Assembly (NCBI RefSeq): GCF_900108875.1
Contig: NZ_FNYJ01000005.1
Coordinates: forward strand, 310,001-374,000
Direction: 5' to 3'
Length of the DNA: 64,000 bases
DNA from: Pseudomonas sp. NFR16
GTDB lineage: Bacteria > Pseudomonadota > Gammaproteobacteria > Pseudomonadales > Pseudomonadaceae
Shown here piece by piece: positions 1 to 8,297 of this stretch (position 1 is the first letter of the stretch; each line of letters starts with the position of its first letter). The notes beneath the pieces were generated by a model. It saw only the letters and a program-made list of their open reading frames with translations, had not been told where the DNA came from and ran no database searches. The translations under genes were made by a program, and so were the position numbers.

Positions 1-891
1 CAGGGCGCGAGCGCAGTTCATCAACGGCATCACGTAGAGCAGATTCAACCCATCGACCTCGGCACAGTCGCCCAAGGCGTAAATGTTGGCGTGGGAAGTC
101 TTGAGATGACGATCAACAACAACGCCACGCCCGATTTCCAGGCCGGCCGCGGCGGCGAGATCGGTGCGAGGCCGCAAGCCGATGGCCGAGACCACCAGAT
201 CACAGCGCAACACCTCGCCATCGGACAGATGCGCCTCAAGACCGTCCTCAACGCGCGCCAGCCGCGTCAGCACTGGCCCGAGGTGGAAACGCGCGCCAAG
301 ACTTTCCAGCCCGGCCTTTACAGCGCCTGCCGCAGCCGGGTGCAACAACGTCGGCATGACCTGCTCACACGGCGCAACGAGGTCGACTTCGTAGCCGCCC
401 AGCATGAGGTCGTTGGCAAACTCACAGCCGATCAGGCCGACGCCCAGAATGAGCACGCGACGTTTGCCAGCGGCTGCTGCGCGAAATCGCGCGTAGTCTT
501 CCAGATCGTTGATCGGGAAGATCGCGTCTGCTGCATCGCCGTCCACCGGAACGCGCACGGTTTCCGCGCCCCAGGCAAGAATCAGATCGCGGTAATACAC
601 CGACTCCTCGCCGATCCACAGACGTTTGTGTCCCGGATCAATACCGCTGACACGGGTGTGGGTGCGCACCTCTGCGTTGAGTTGCTCAGCCATCGCGCCG
701 GGCTCGGCCATGCTCAGTCCGTCGGCTTCCTTGTTCTTGCCGAAGCCGGTCGAAAGCATGGGTTTGGAGTAGGAGCGGCCGTCATCGGCGGTGATCAGCA
801 ACAACGGTGTTTCGCTGTCCAGCTTGCGAAACTCTCGCGCCAGGTTGTAGCCGGCAAGGCCGGTGCCGACGATCACGACAGGTGCGCTCAT
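1..891 (-). CDS. Rubredoxin reductase (FAD/NAD-dependent), 3' end missing
   Basis: A pyridine-nucleotide disulfide reductase that passes electrons from NAD(P)H through FAD to rubredoxin. It starts at ATG 891 and stays open for 297 codons to the window edge, so the C-terminal quarter or so is missing. The N-terminus has the FAD dinucleotide fold (VIVGTGLAGYNLA, GxGxxG). Around residue 145 comes the NAD fold (VLILGVGLIGCEFA). Near the edge the second FAD motif reads YALGDCAEVDG. The rubredoxin gene lies 33 bp upstream on the same strand, which makes rubredoxin the obvious partner. In pseudomonads this pair is the housekeeping rubredoxin system, also recruited in alkane hydroxylation. No alkane hydroxylase gene is in view. 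The role is inferred from motifs and neighbour. Confidence 0.93.
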   Translation of the reverse strand, partial: MSAPVVIVGTGLAGYNLAREFRKLDSETPLLLITADDGRSYSKPMLSTGFGKNKEADGLSMAEPGAMAEQLNAEVRTHTRVSGIDPGHKRLWIGEESVYYRDLILAWGAETVRVPVDGDAADAIFPINDLEDYARFRAAAAGKRRVLILGVGLIGCEFANDLMLGGYEVDLVAPCEQVMPTLLHPAAAGAVKAGLESLGARFHLGPVLTRLARVEDGLEAHLSDGEVLRCDLVVSAIGLRPRTDLAAAAGLEIGRGVVVDRHLKTSHANIYALGDCAEVDGLNLLYVMPLMNCARAL

Positions 892-924
892 TCATTTCTC
901 CATACAGTTGGGGAAAGCAGCTTC

Positions 925-1092
925 TCAGCCGATTTGGATCATCTCGAAGTCCATTTTGCCCACGCCGCAGTCGGGGCACAGCCAGTCTTCAGGCACATCT
1001 TCCCAGCGAGTGCCGGGCGCGATACCGTCGTCCGGCCACCCGTCTGCTTCGTTGTAAATCAGGCCACAGACAATGCATTGCCACTTTTTCAT
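925..1092 (-). CDS. rubA: Rubredoxin, 55 aa
   Basis: A small iron-only electron carrier that contains no haem or sulfide. The 55-residue protein begins MKKWQCIVCG and carries the two CxxC(G) knuckles CIVCG and CPDCG that hold one Fe(Cys)4 centre. It also has the conserved aromatic core residues Y13 and W30 and a typical acidic surface. Its length matches the family (about 52-56 aa). The reductase gene follows 33 bp downstream on the same strand, so the two probably form one transcript. The gene is short enough to be missed by ORF length cutoffs, but the paired Cys motifs make it certain. Confidence 0.96.
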   Translation of the reverse strand: MKKWQCIVCGLIYNEADGWPDDGIAPGTRWEDVPEDWLCPDCGVGKMDFEMIQIG

Positions 1093-1273
1093 CGCTCGGT
1101 TCTCTTGGTTTCAGGCTGGACGTCCCAGACGCTTCGCTGTCGTCGCGAAGTTTATCGAATGGGTCAGGCCTTTTACTGATCACAGCGCCATGACGCAAGT
1201 TTCATCGATTCACAGCCGCTGCACTTTTCCGGTGAGCGCTGGTTTTGCCAGTTCTACTAACGCCGCATGTCCT

Positions 1274-1413
1274 GGGAGGACCGGCTATAGCCGGGAAGGC
1301 GCCCGTGGCAACACCGCAAATGGATGACGCTCACCCCGGCCTCTTCCCGGCTGAAGCCGGTCCTACCTACCACCCACTGCCCGCGCCCCGTAGGACCGGC
1401 TATAGCCGGGAAG
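1274..1413. repeat. Three REP elements in the rubA-ubiC gap
   Basis: The 425-bp gap between rubredoxin and ubiC holds three copies of a short palindromic Pseudomonas repeat. Copies at 1274-1298 and 1390-1413 share the orientation GGACCGGCTATAGCCGGG. The copy at 1343-1366 is inverted (CCCGGCTGAAGCCGG). Each copy folds into a small hairpin, and inverted neighbours can pair over a longer distance. The same family recurs as an array at 47261-47409. No gene is seen in 1093-1517. Inverted REP pairs between genes often act in mRNA ending or stability. Confidence 0.88.
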
Positions 1414-1517
1414 ACTCAGGGTGCCTCAACGCAAAGAGGGTGAATGCTCCGGTCGTCGGCCAGAATCCGCAATCATGTTAAGCTCGCCGCCTCGATTGCC
1501 GCCAATATCTGCAGACC

Positions 1518-2093
1518 GTGATCCAGCAAAAACCAGCATGTGCGCTGCCTGAATGGCGTTCGCGCGAAGAACTGATCGACGCACCAGAGCCTGTTGTTCT
1601 TGAATGGCTGTTCCACGAAGACTCCCTGACTCGACGGCTGACTCGGCTTTCCAACGAAGGTTTCAGCGTTCTGCCGCTGTTCGAGGGATGGCAATGCCTG
1701 CGGGCCGACGAGTGCGCGGCGCTGCAGCTGCCTGAAAGCAGCGAGGGCTGGGTGCGCGAAGTCTACTTGCTGGGGCACGGCGAACAGTGGGTGTTCGCGC
1801 GCAGCGTCGCGGCACGCAGCGCACTGGAGCAGGACGGGTTGCACATGGACGAATTGGGCACCCGTTCGCTGGGTGAATTGCTGTTCAGCGACAAAGCGTT
1901 CAGCCGAGGGCCGTTGCAGATTTGCCATTACCCCGCATCGTGGTTGCCGTCGGCAGATCGGGATCAAGGTCTGTGGGGACGCCGCTCGTGTTTCACCCGC
2001 GCCGCGCTGAGCATTCTGGTCGCAGAGGTTTTTCTGCCAACCGTGTGGCGAGCCATTGATGCCGCCGATTCGACGAACCAGGAGCGCCGTTGA
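1518..2093 (+). CDS. ubiC: Chorismate lyase UbiC
   Basis: Cleaves chorismate to 4-hydroxybenzoate and pyruvate, the first committed step of ubiquinone synthesis, in the cytoplasm. The protein is 191 aa, close to the usual 165-190. It has the family's conserved segments: LPLFEGWQCL region, REVYLLGHGEQWVFARSV and LGELLFSD. The start is GTG at 1518, and the coding frame cannot extend much further upstream. The stop codon overlaps the ubiA start (TGATG), so the two are translationally coupled, and UbiA uses the product. Identification rests on sequence motifs plus the ubiA neighbour. Confidence 0.95.
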   Translation: MIQQKPACALPEWRSREELIDAPEPVVLEWLFHEDSLTRRLTRLSNEGFSVLPLFEGWQCLRADECAALQLPESSEGWVREVYLLGHGEQWVFARSVAARSALEQDGLHMDELGTRSLGELLFSDKAFSRGPLQICHYPASWLPSADRDQGLWGRRSCFTRAALSILVAEVFLPTVWRAIDAADSTNQERR

Positions 2094-2983
2094 TGTATCT
2101 GTCGTTGCTCAAATCCCTCAACCGCCTGCATCCGCGCGCCTGGGATTTCATTCAGTTGACCCGTGTCGACAAACCCATCGGTATCTATCTGCTGCTGTGG
2201 CCGACGCTCTGGGCGGTCTGGATCGCAGGCAAGGGCTCGCCCTCTCTGAGCAACGTCCTGATTTTCATCATCGGCGTGTTTCTGATGCGGGCTGCAGGTT
2301 GCGTGATCAACGACTTCGCTGACCGCAAGGTCGATGGTCACGTCAAACGCACCGAGCAGCGCCCTCTGGTGAGCGGCAAGGTCAGCTCGAAAGAGGCCTT
2401 GGTGCTGTTTGCGGTGCTGGTGGGACTGAGCTTTCTACTGGTGCTACTGACTAACTCGACGACCGTCTGGCTGTCGTTCGGTGGTTTGGCGCTGGCGGCC
2501 TGCTACCCCTTCATGAAGCGCTATACCTATTACCCCCAAGTGGTGCTGGGCGCTGCGTTCTCGTGGGGCATGCCGATGGCGTTCACTGCGCAGACCGGCG
2601 AACTGCCTGCCGCTGCCTGGCTTCTGTACATCGCCAATCTGTTGTGGACGGTGGGGTATGACACCTACTACGCGATGACTGACCGCGAAGATGACTTGAA
2701 GATCGGCGTGAAATCCACGGCCGTGCTGTTCGGCGATGCCGACCGGGTCATCATCCTGACGCTGCAGGGGCTGGCGCTGTTCTGCCTGATGCTGGCCGGG
2801 TCGCGCTTTGAGCTGGGTCTGTATTTCTTCCTCGGATTGCTGGTGGCCGCAGGATGCTTTGCGTGGCAGTTCTGGTCGACCCGCAACAAGGAGCCGCAGG
2901 CGTGCTTCAAGGCTTTCCTGCACAACCATTGGGCGGGACTGGCGATCTTCGTGGGGATTGTGGTCGATTACGCGCTGCGATGA
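2093..2983 (+). CDS. ubiA: 4-hydroxybenzoate octaprenyltransferase UbiA
   Basis: Integral membrane prenyltransferase that attaches the polyprenyl tail to 4-hydroxybenzoate. The protein has 296 residues and about eight or nine hydrophobic helices. Both Mg-prenyl diphosphate motifs are visible: NDFADRKVDGHVKRT near residue 71 and YDTYYAMTDREDDLKIG near residue 186. The ATG at 2093 overlaps the ubiC TGA. A TTG three bases upstream in the same frame is a less likely start. The order ubiC-ubiA near phoB is the usual pseudomonad arrangement. Confidence 0.97.
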   Translation: MYLSLLKSLNRLHPRAWDFIQLTRVDKPIGIYLLLWPTLWAVWIAGKGSPSLSNVLIFIIGVFLMRAAGCVINDFADRKVDGHVKRTEQRPLVSGKVSSKEALVLFAVLVGLSFLLVLLTNSTTVWLSFGGLALAACYPFMKRYTYYPQVVLGAAFSWGMPMAFTAQTGELPAAAWLLYIANLLWTVGYDTYYAMTDREDDLKIGVKSTAVLFGDADRVIILTLQGLALFCLMLAGSRFELGLYFFLGLLVAAGCFAWQFWSTRNKEPQACFKAFLHNHWAGLAIFVGIVVDYALR

Positions 2984-3014
2984 CCGTCATACGGTCAACG
3001 CAGCACACGATCAG

Positions 3015-3395
3015 TCAGGGTTTGGCTACGTGCCAGACGTCGCCTTTACCGTCGCCAGTCTTGTCACCAGCGGCCTTGTCGTCCTTGAAGGTATAGAGCG
3101 GTTTGCCTTTGTAGACCCACTGGGATGCGCCGTCTTCGCGTTTGATGATGGTCCAGTCGCCTTCGGCCTTGTCCTCTGCGCCTGCGGTCAGTGGCGGCCA
3201 GTTGGTCGCGCACTGGTCTTTGCACACGGACTTGCCGGCGGACGTGTCTTTGTCGAAGGTATAGAGAGTCATGCCGTCATGGGTAGTGAGCACGCCACCG
3301 GTGGTCATGGCAGGCGCGGCAGCGAAAGCCATGCCCGAGGATGCGAGCGCCGCGGCTGCCAACAGGCTCATCAGTGCGGAAGAAATTTTAGCCAT
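3015..3395 (-). CDS. Secreted COG4315-type repeat protein, function unknown
   Basis: A 126-aa exported protein. Residues 1-25 form a clear signal peptide (hydrophobic stretch ending in AFAAA). The mature part has the paired motif typical of the COG4315 'secreted repeat' family: LTTHDGMTLYTFDKD, then CKDQCATNWPPL, then ASQWVYKGKPLYTFKDD. The cysteine pair CKDQC may form a disulfide. There is no lipobox cysteine at the cleavage site, so it is probably soluble in the periplasm. It sits between convergent ubiA and divergent phoB. The intergenic sequence upstream is shared with phoB, but the Pho box there points to phoB. Its function is not known to me. Confidence 0.85.
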   Translation of the reverse strand: MAKISSALMSLLAAAALASSGMAFAAAPAMTTGGVLTTHDGMTLYTFDKDTSAGKSVCKDQCATNWPPLTAGAEDKAEGDWTIIKREDGASQWVYKGKPLYTFKDDKAAGDKTGDGKGDVWHVAKP

Positions 3396-3496
3396 AGATC
3401 AATCCTCTTTTTGTAAGTCGTTTTTATGGACATTCTTTGTAGGACAAGTCGACAAGCTTAGCGCTAGACCCAGCAATACGCCTAGCCCGAACTAAC

Positions 3497-3530
3497 CTGT
3501 CACACGACTGCAATAATTCCGTTATCTAAT
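3497..3530 (+). promoter_or_regulatory. Pho box and -10 of the phoB promoter
   Basis: Two PhoB heptamers in the 7-4-7 arrangement: CTGTCAC at 3497-3503, spacer ACGA, CTGCAAT at 3508-3514. A -10-like TCTAAT follows exactly 10 bp later at 3525-3530, the spacing known from E. coli phoA. The phoB ATG is at 3568. This fits autoinduction of phoBR under phosphate limitation. Confidence 0.85.
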
Positions 3531-3567
3531 GCGCCCCAAGACAGTTAAATGACATGAGGTTCGAGGC

Positions 3568-4257
3568 ATGGTTGGCAGGAGCATTCTGATCGTCGACGAC
3601 GAAGCGCCCATTCGCGAGATGATTGCCGTCGCACTGGAAATGGCTGGCTATGACTGCATGGAGGCAGAGAACTCGCAGCAAGCCCATGCCGTCATCGTCG
3701 ACCGCAAGCCTGACCTTATTCTTCTCGACTGGATGCTGCCGGGCACATCCGGCATTGAGCTGGCCCGCCGCCTCAAACGCGACGAACTGACCGGCGACAT
3801 TCCGATCATCATGCTGACTGCCAAGGGCGAGGAAGACAACAAGATCCAGGGTCTTGAAGTCGGCGCCGATGATTACATCACCAAACCCTTCTCTCCTCGC
3901 GAACTCGTAGCGCGCCTCAAGGCGGTACTGCGTCGCGCAGGCCCTAACGATGGCGAATCGCCGATTGAAGTCGGCGGCCTGCTGTTAGACCCGATCAGCC
4001 ATCGCGTGACCATCGACGGCAAGCCTGCTGAAATGGGGCCGACCGAATACCGCCTGCTGCAATTCTTCATGACCCACCAGGAGCGCGCCTACACCCGCGG
4101 CCAATTGCTCGATCAGGTCTGGGGCGGCAACGTATACGTCGAGGAGCGCACGGTCGATGTCCACATCCGCCGTCTGCGCAAAGCCCTCGGCGACGCTTAT
4201 GAAAATCTGGTACAAACCGTCCGCGGTACTGGCTACCGTTTCTCCACCAAAAGCTGA
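3568..4257 (+). CDS. phoB: Phosphate response regulator PhoB
   Basis: DNA-binding response regulator of the phosphate starvation system (229 aa). The receiver domain (1-120) shows the acidic pair D10-D11, the phosphoacceptor D54 in LLDWMLPG, and the conserved T and K in MLTAKGEED and DYITKPFSP. The OmpR/PhoB winged helix follows (about 130-227), ending with VDVHIRRLRKALG and VRGTGYRF. A Pho box 54 bp upstream of the start implies that it activates its own transcription. phoR follows 48 bp downstream in the same operon. Its targets in this window are pstS and probably pstC. Confidence 0.98.
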   Translation: MVGRSILIVDDEAPIREMIAVALEMAGYDCMEAENSQQAHAVIVDRKPDLILLDWMLPGTSGIELARRLKRDELTGDIPIIMLTAKGEEDNKIQGLEVGADDYITKPFSPRELVARLKAVLRRAGPNDGESPIEVGGLLLDPISHRVTIDGKPAEMGPTEYRLLQFFMTHQERAYTRGQLLDQVWGGNVYVEERTVDVHIRRLRKALGDAYENLVQTVRGTGYRFSTKS

Positions 4258-4305
4258 AAAAGCGTTTGGCAGCGACTCAGACCGCTGAAAACAAGGACGC
4301 GTTAA

Positions 4306-5607
4306 TTGAACCACAACTGGCATGGCACTCTGATCCGCCACCTGCTGCTATTGGTCACGGCCTCGCTGCTGGCCGGCCTTATCAGCGGCCATTACGGCTG
4401 GTGCCTGGCTATCGGTCTGGGTCTGTACCTGGCCTGGACCCTCAAGCAGTTGCTGCGCCTGCATGACTGGCTCCGCCACCACAAACCCGATGAGCCGCCG
4501 CCGGATGGCTACGGATTGTGGGGCGATGTCTTCGACAGCATTTATCATCTGCAAAAGCGCGATCAACGTGTGCGCGGACGCCTGCAAGCAGTTATCGACA
4601 GGGTGCAGGAGTCCACGGCGGCGCTGAGAGACGCGGTGATCATGCTCGACAGCGAAGGCAATCTGGAGTGGTGGAATAGGGCCGCCGAGACGCTGCTGGG
4701 GCTCAAGACGCCTCAAGACAGCGGCCAGCCGGTGACCAACCTGGTGCGTCATCCGCGTTTCAAGGAGTATTTCGAACACGCCAATTACGCCGAGCCGCTG
4801 GAGATTCCTTCGCCGGTCAACGACCGCCTGCGCATTCAGATGCTCATCACCCGCTACGGGAATAACGAACACTTGATGCTGGTGCGTGATGTCACGCGCA
4901 TTCATCAACTGGAGCAGATGCGCAAAGACTTCGTCGCCAACGTCTCCCATGAGTTGAGAACGCCGCTGACGGTGATCTGTGGCTATCTGGAAACCCTGCT
5001 GGATAACGTCGATGACGTAAACCCGCGCTGGGTCCGCGCGCTGCAGCAGATGCAGCAACAAGGCGGCCGCATGCAGACGTTGCTCAACGACCTGTTGCTG
5101 CTGGCCAAGCTGGAAGCCACCGATTATCCATCGGACAACCAGCCCGTCGACGTGCCGACGCTGCTGCAGAGCATCAAGAACGATGCCCAGGCGCTGTCGG
5201 GCAGCAAGAATCAGCAGATCACCCTGGATCTCGAGAGCGACTACAGCCTCAAGGGCAGTGAAGCGGAGTTGCGCAGCGCGTTCTCCAACCTGATCTTCAA
5301 CGCGGTGAAATACACGCCCGCCGAAGGCAAGGTCCGCATCCGCTGGTGGGCCGACGCGCGTGGCGCGCATCTGAGCGTGCAGGACTCGGGTATCGGCATC
5401 GACAGCAAGCACATTCCTCGCCTGACCGAGCGCTTTTACCGCGTCGACTCAAGCCGCGCGTCGAACACTGGCGGCACCGGGCTGGGCCTTGCGATCGTCA
5501 AGCACGTCTTGCTGCGTCATCGCGCAACGCTGGAAATCAACAGCGTTCCGGGCAAAGGCAGCGTGTTCATCTGCAACTTCGCTCCCATCCAGATGACCAA
5601 GGCCTAG
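4306..5607 (+). CDS. phoR: Phosphate sensor kinase PhoR
   Basis: Inner-membrane histidine kinase/phosphatase that controls PhoB; 433 aa. Two N-terminal hydrophobic segments (about 11-28 and 30-46) form a short membrane anchor with almost no periplasmic loop, as in known PhoR proteins. A PAS domain covers about 95-200. The H box is FVANVSHELRTPL with H215. The ATP-binding N, G1 and G2 boxes are NLIFNAVKYT, DSGIGI and GGTGLGLAIV. The start is TTG at 4306, chosen because the hydrophobic anchor begins at once and no better codon lies between it and the phoB stop. Signalling is known to pass through PstSCAB and PhoU, both encoded 4-11 kb away. Confidence 0.97.
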   Translation: MNHNWHGTLIRHLLLLVTASLLAGLISGHYGWCLAIGLGLYLAWTLKQLLRLHDWLRHHKPDEPPPDGYGLWGDVFDSIYHLQKRDQRVRGRLQAVIDRVQESTAALRDAVIMLDSEGNLEWWNRAAETLLGLKTPQDSGQPVTNLVRHPRFKEYFEHANYAEPLEIPSPVNDRLRIQMLITRYGNNEHLMLVRDVTRIHQLEQMRKDFVANVSHELRTPLTVICGYLETLLDNVDDVNPRWVRALQQMQQQGGRMQTLLNDLLLLAKLEATDYPSDNQPVDVPTLLQSIKNDAQALSGSKNQQITLDLESDYSLKGSEAELRSAFSNLIFNAVKYTPAEGKVRIRWWADARGAHLSVQDSGIGIDSKHIPRLTERFYRVDSSRASNTGGTGLGLAIVKHVLLRHRATLEINSVPGKGSVFICNFAPIQMTKA

Positions 5608-5705
5608 GCAAGCCCACGGATAGCGGCTAAATTGCGTCGCTTATGCCCTCCATTCGTGAGGGTTTATTTCATTCTTCTGTAATACGGAACCTGCAAAACT
5701 CCATC

Positions 5706-7046
5706 ATGGACCCTTCCCCTGGTATTAGCCTGGCTTCAATTTTCGCCGACTTCGGCATGATTCTCTTCGCAATGATTCTGGTCCTGCTCAACGGTTTCTT
5801 CGTTGCCGCAGAGTTTGCCATGGTCAAGCTGCGCTCCACTCGTGTCGAGTCGATCGCCGAGAAAAACGGCTGGCGCGGCCGTATCCTGCGCACGGTACAC
5901 AGCCAACTGGACGCCTATCTGTCGGCGTGTCAGCTGGGTATTACGCTGGCCTCCCTGGGTCTTGGCTGGGTCGGTGAGCCCGCCTTCGCCCATCTGCTGG
6001 CGCCGCTTCTGGAGACCCTGGGCGTGGATTCGCCTGAAGTGGTCAAGGGCGTGTCGTTCTTCACGGCCTTCTTCCTCATTTCCTACCTGCACATCGTGGT
6101 CGGTGAGCTGGCTCCTAAATCCTGGGCCATCCGCAAGCCTGAACTGTTGTCGCTGTGGACCGCGGTGCCGCTGTACCTGTTTTACTGGGTCATGTATCCG
6201 GCGATCTACCTGCTGAACGCCAGTGCCAACGGTATCCTGCGCATTGCCGGCCAGGGCGAGCCCGGGCCGCATCACGAGCATCATTACAGCCGCGAAGAAC
6301 TCAAACTCATCCTGCACTCCAGCCGGGGTCAGGACCCGAGCGATCAGGGTATGCGCGTGCTGGCGTCTGCCGTTGAGATGGGTGAGTTGGAGGTCGTGGA
6401 CTGGGCCAACTCCCGCGAAGACCTCGTGACGCTGGATTTCAATGCGCCACTCAAAGAGATCCTGGCGCTGTTCCGCCGGCACAAATTCAGCCGTTATCCG
6501 GTGTACGACGCCGATCGCGGCGAATTCGTAGGCCTGCTGCACATCAAGGACCTGCTGCTAGAGCTGGCGGCGCTGGATCACATTCCCGAATCGTTCAACC
6601 TCGCGGAGCTGACTCGCCCGCTCGAACGCGTGTCCAAGCACATGCCGCTGTCACGGCTGCTGGAGCAGTTCCGCCAAGGCGGCGCGCACTTTGCGCTGGT
6701 CGAGGAAGCGGACGGCAAAGTCATCGGCTATCTGACCATGGAAGACGTGCTGGAAGTGCTGGTCGGCGACATTCAGGATGAGCACCGTAAGGCCGAACGC
6801 GGGATTCTCGCCTACCAGCCCGGCAAGCTGCTGGTGCGGGGCGATACGCCGTTGTTCAAGGTCGAGCGCCTGCTGGGCATTGATCTGGACCATGTAGAGG
6901 CCGAAACCCTTGCAGGCCTCATCTATGACAGCCTCAAGCGCGTGCCTGAGGAAGAGGAAGTCATGGAGGTCGAAGGCCTGCGAATCATCATCAAGAAGAT
7001 GAAAGGCCCGAAGATCGTGCTGGCGAAGGTGTTGAAGCTGGATTGA
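5706..7046 (+). CDS. CNNM/CorC-HlyC family membrane protein
   Basis: A 446-aa integral membrane protein with the CNNM transmembrane domain (about 1-200; FGMILFAMILVLLNGFFVAAEFAMVKLR), a CBS pair (about 215-335; FSRYPVYD, VIGYLTMEDVLEVLVGDIQDE) and a C-terminal CorC_HlyC domain (about 355-440; HVEAETLAGLIYD). Family members are linked to magnesium or cobalt efflux, and older annotation as hemolysin is unlikely. The start at 5706 (MDPSPG) gives the standard family N-terminus. An in-frame ATG at 5643 would add 21 residues with no resemblance to the family. It lies 98 bp after phoR on the same strand, as in other pseudomonads, but no Pho box is visible. Confidence 0.9.
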   Translation: MDPSPGISLASIFADFGMILFAMILVLLNGFFVAAEFAMVKLRSTRVESIAEKNGWRGRILRTVHSQLDAYLSACQLGITLASLGLGWVGEPAFAHLLAPLLETLGVDSPEVVKGVSFFTAFFLISYLHIVVGELAPKSWAIRKPELLSLWTAVPLYLFYWVMYPAIYLLNASANGILRIAGQGEPGPHHEHHYSREELKLILHSSRGQDPSDQGMRVLASAVEMGELEVVDWANSREDLVTLDFNAPLKEILALFRRHKFSRYPVYDADRGEFVGLLHIKDLLLELAALDHIPESFNLAELTRPLERVSKHMPLSRLLEQFRQGGAHFALVEEADGKVIGYLTMEDVLEVLVGDIQDEHRKAERGILAYQPGKLLVRGDTPLFKVERLLGIDLDHVEAETLAGLIYDSLKRVPEEEEVMEVEGLRIIIKKMKGPKIVLAKVLKLD

Positions 7047-7135
7047 TCAACAGCCTGGCCAGCGTCGCATTTGATTCTGGCCGCAGGCCGTAGGAGTTCA
7101 GCCAGGAGCGCTACGCGAACGATCCGGTCGTTGAA

Positions 7136-8044
7136 TCAATTCCCGCCAATGGCGAAGTTCGGCAGGCTTTGGACCGGCTGCGAGAATTCGTAAGGAATCG
7201 ATTCCAGCGCCAACCCGACATTGCGCTGCACCACGAAGTGCAGATGCGGCCCGGTGCTGTTGCCGGTATTGCCTGACCGTCCGAGCGGGGTGCCGACGGT
7301 TACTTTATCCCCTTCCCTGACGCTCACCGAACCCTGTTGAAGGTGCAGATAGACGCCCATGGTGCCGTCGTCGTGCAGGATGCGCACGAAGTTGCCGGAT
7401 GGATTCGCGCCGCGTCCGGACTGGGTGTTTTCAGTCTTGATCACGGTCCCGCCCCGTGCCGCAATGATCTGCGTGCCTTCAGGCATGGCGATGTCGATCG
7501 CATAACGGCTCTTGGCGCCCACATGGCTGTATGAGCCGTTTGCGCCCTGACTGATACGAAACGGTCCGCCGACCCAAGGCAACGGATAGCGATAACCCAG
7601 GCCGCTTGCACTCACGCTGCGCTGCGGGTCGCCCATGATCGAGCGAAGACTCGGTTTGTAAGCCATCGCCCTGCTTGGAATCTGCGGACTCAGCGCGATC
7701 AGGCGTTCGTTGCTGCGGGCAGGAATGGTCCGACGGATCACCTGATCGGCAACGCCGACAACGTTTTTCACGCCCGACAGGCGCAGCTCGATCTCCACAG
7801 GCGCGAACAGATCATTACGCACGTATAGATTGTCGGCGCCCTTGGTTTTCTTGACGTTGAGCCGGACCTGACTGTCGATGCGTTCGACCATGCGCTCGCG
7901 CAGTTTCATCACCTGGGCGCCAGGAACGGGCTGGTCGGTAAACGAAACCACTCCATTGGCATCGGTGAATCTGTAAATGGTCACAGCTGCAGCAGTCTGC
8001 GCGGCCAGCAGCAATGCACAGACAACCAGCAAGCGCTCTAACAT
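7136..8044 (-). CDS. Periplasmic M23-type peptidase with DUF4124 domain
   Basis: A 302-aa exported protein. A signal peptide (1-20) is followed by a DUF4124-like segment (VTIYRFTDANGVVSFTDQPVPG) and a C-terminal LytM/M23 domain (about 165-285). In the peptidase domain the metal-binding residues appear as SHVGAKSRYAIDIAMPEG, then YLHLQQG and finally GPHLHFVV. The first His is nine residues before the Asp rather than the usual three, a variant also seen in related proteins. It probably cuts or remodels cell-wall cross-links, but activity is not proven. It is convergent with the CNNM gene. Confidence 0.87.
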   Translation of the reverse strand: MLERLLVVCALLLAAQTAAAVTIYRFTDANGVVSFTDQPVPGAQVMKLRERMVERIDSQVRLNVKKTKGADNLYVRNDLFAPVEIELRLSGVKNVVGVADQVIRRTIPARSNERLIALSPQIPSRAMAYKPSLRSIMGDPQRSVSASGLGYRYPLPWVGGPFRISQGANGSYSHVGAKSRYAIDIAMPEGTQIIAARGGTVIKTENTQSGRGANPSGNFVRILHDDGTMGVYLHLQQGSVSVREGDKVTVGTPLGRSGNTGNSTGPHLHFVVQRNVGLALESIPYEFSQPVQSLPNFAIGGN

Positions 8045-8228
8045 CTGGATAGGCCTGGTATGAAGACAATGGGGGCAAGCCTAGCAGCGATGCCGATGGA
8101 AAAGGACTCATCCGTATCAATCGGTAATAGACGAAGCGTCAAGGAAATCGCGTCAGGGTCAGCTGCGAAGCAATTTGCAAATTCTATGCAGGATGAGGAT
8201 GCGCTTCGTCAGGCAGAGACGGAGCCAT

Positions 8229-8280
8229 TGTGGGAGCGCGCTTTGCGTTGAGCCGCATTCACGGGCAAGCGCGCTCCTAC
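8229..8280. repeat. Inverted REP pair (GGAGCGCGCTT type)
   Basis: GGAGCGCGCTT at 8233-8243 and its exact complement AAGCGCGCTCC at 8267-8277 bracket a 23-bp loop, in the 253-bp gap between the response-regulator stop and the M23 start. The flanks (TGTGG and CTACAGG) match the common pseudomonad REP edges. No T-run follows, so it is a REP/BIME rather than a plain terminator. Nothing else is seen in the gap. Confidence 0.8.
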
Positions 8281-8297
8281 AGGGGGTTGTGGCGAGC

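Noticed and set aside
5643..5705. Upstream start for the CNNM/CorC protein
   Set aside because: The 21 added residues do not look like a family N-terminus, and the 5706 start gives the usual one.
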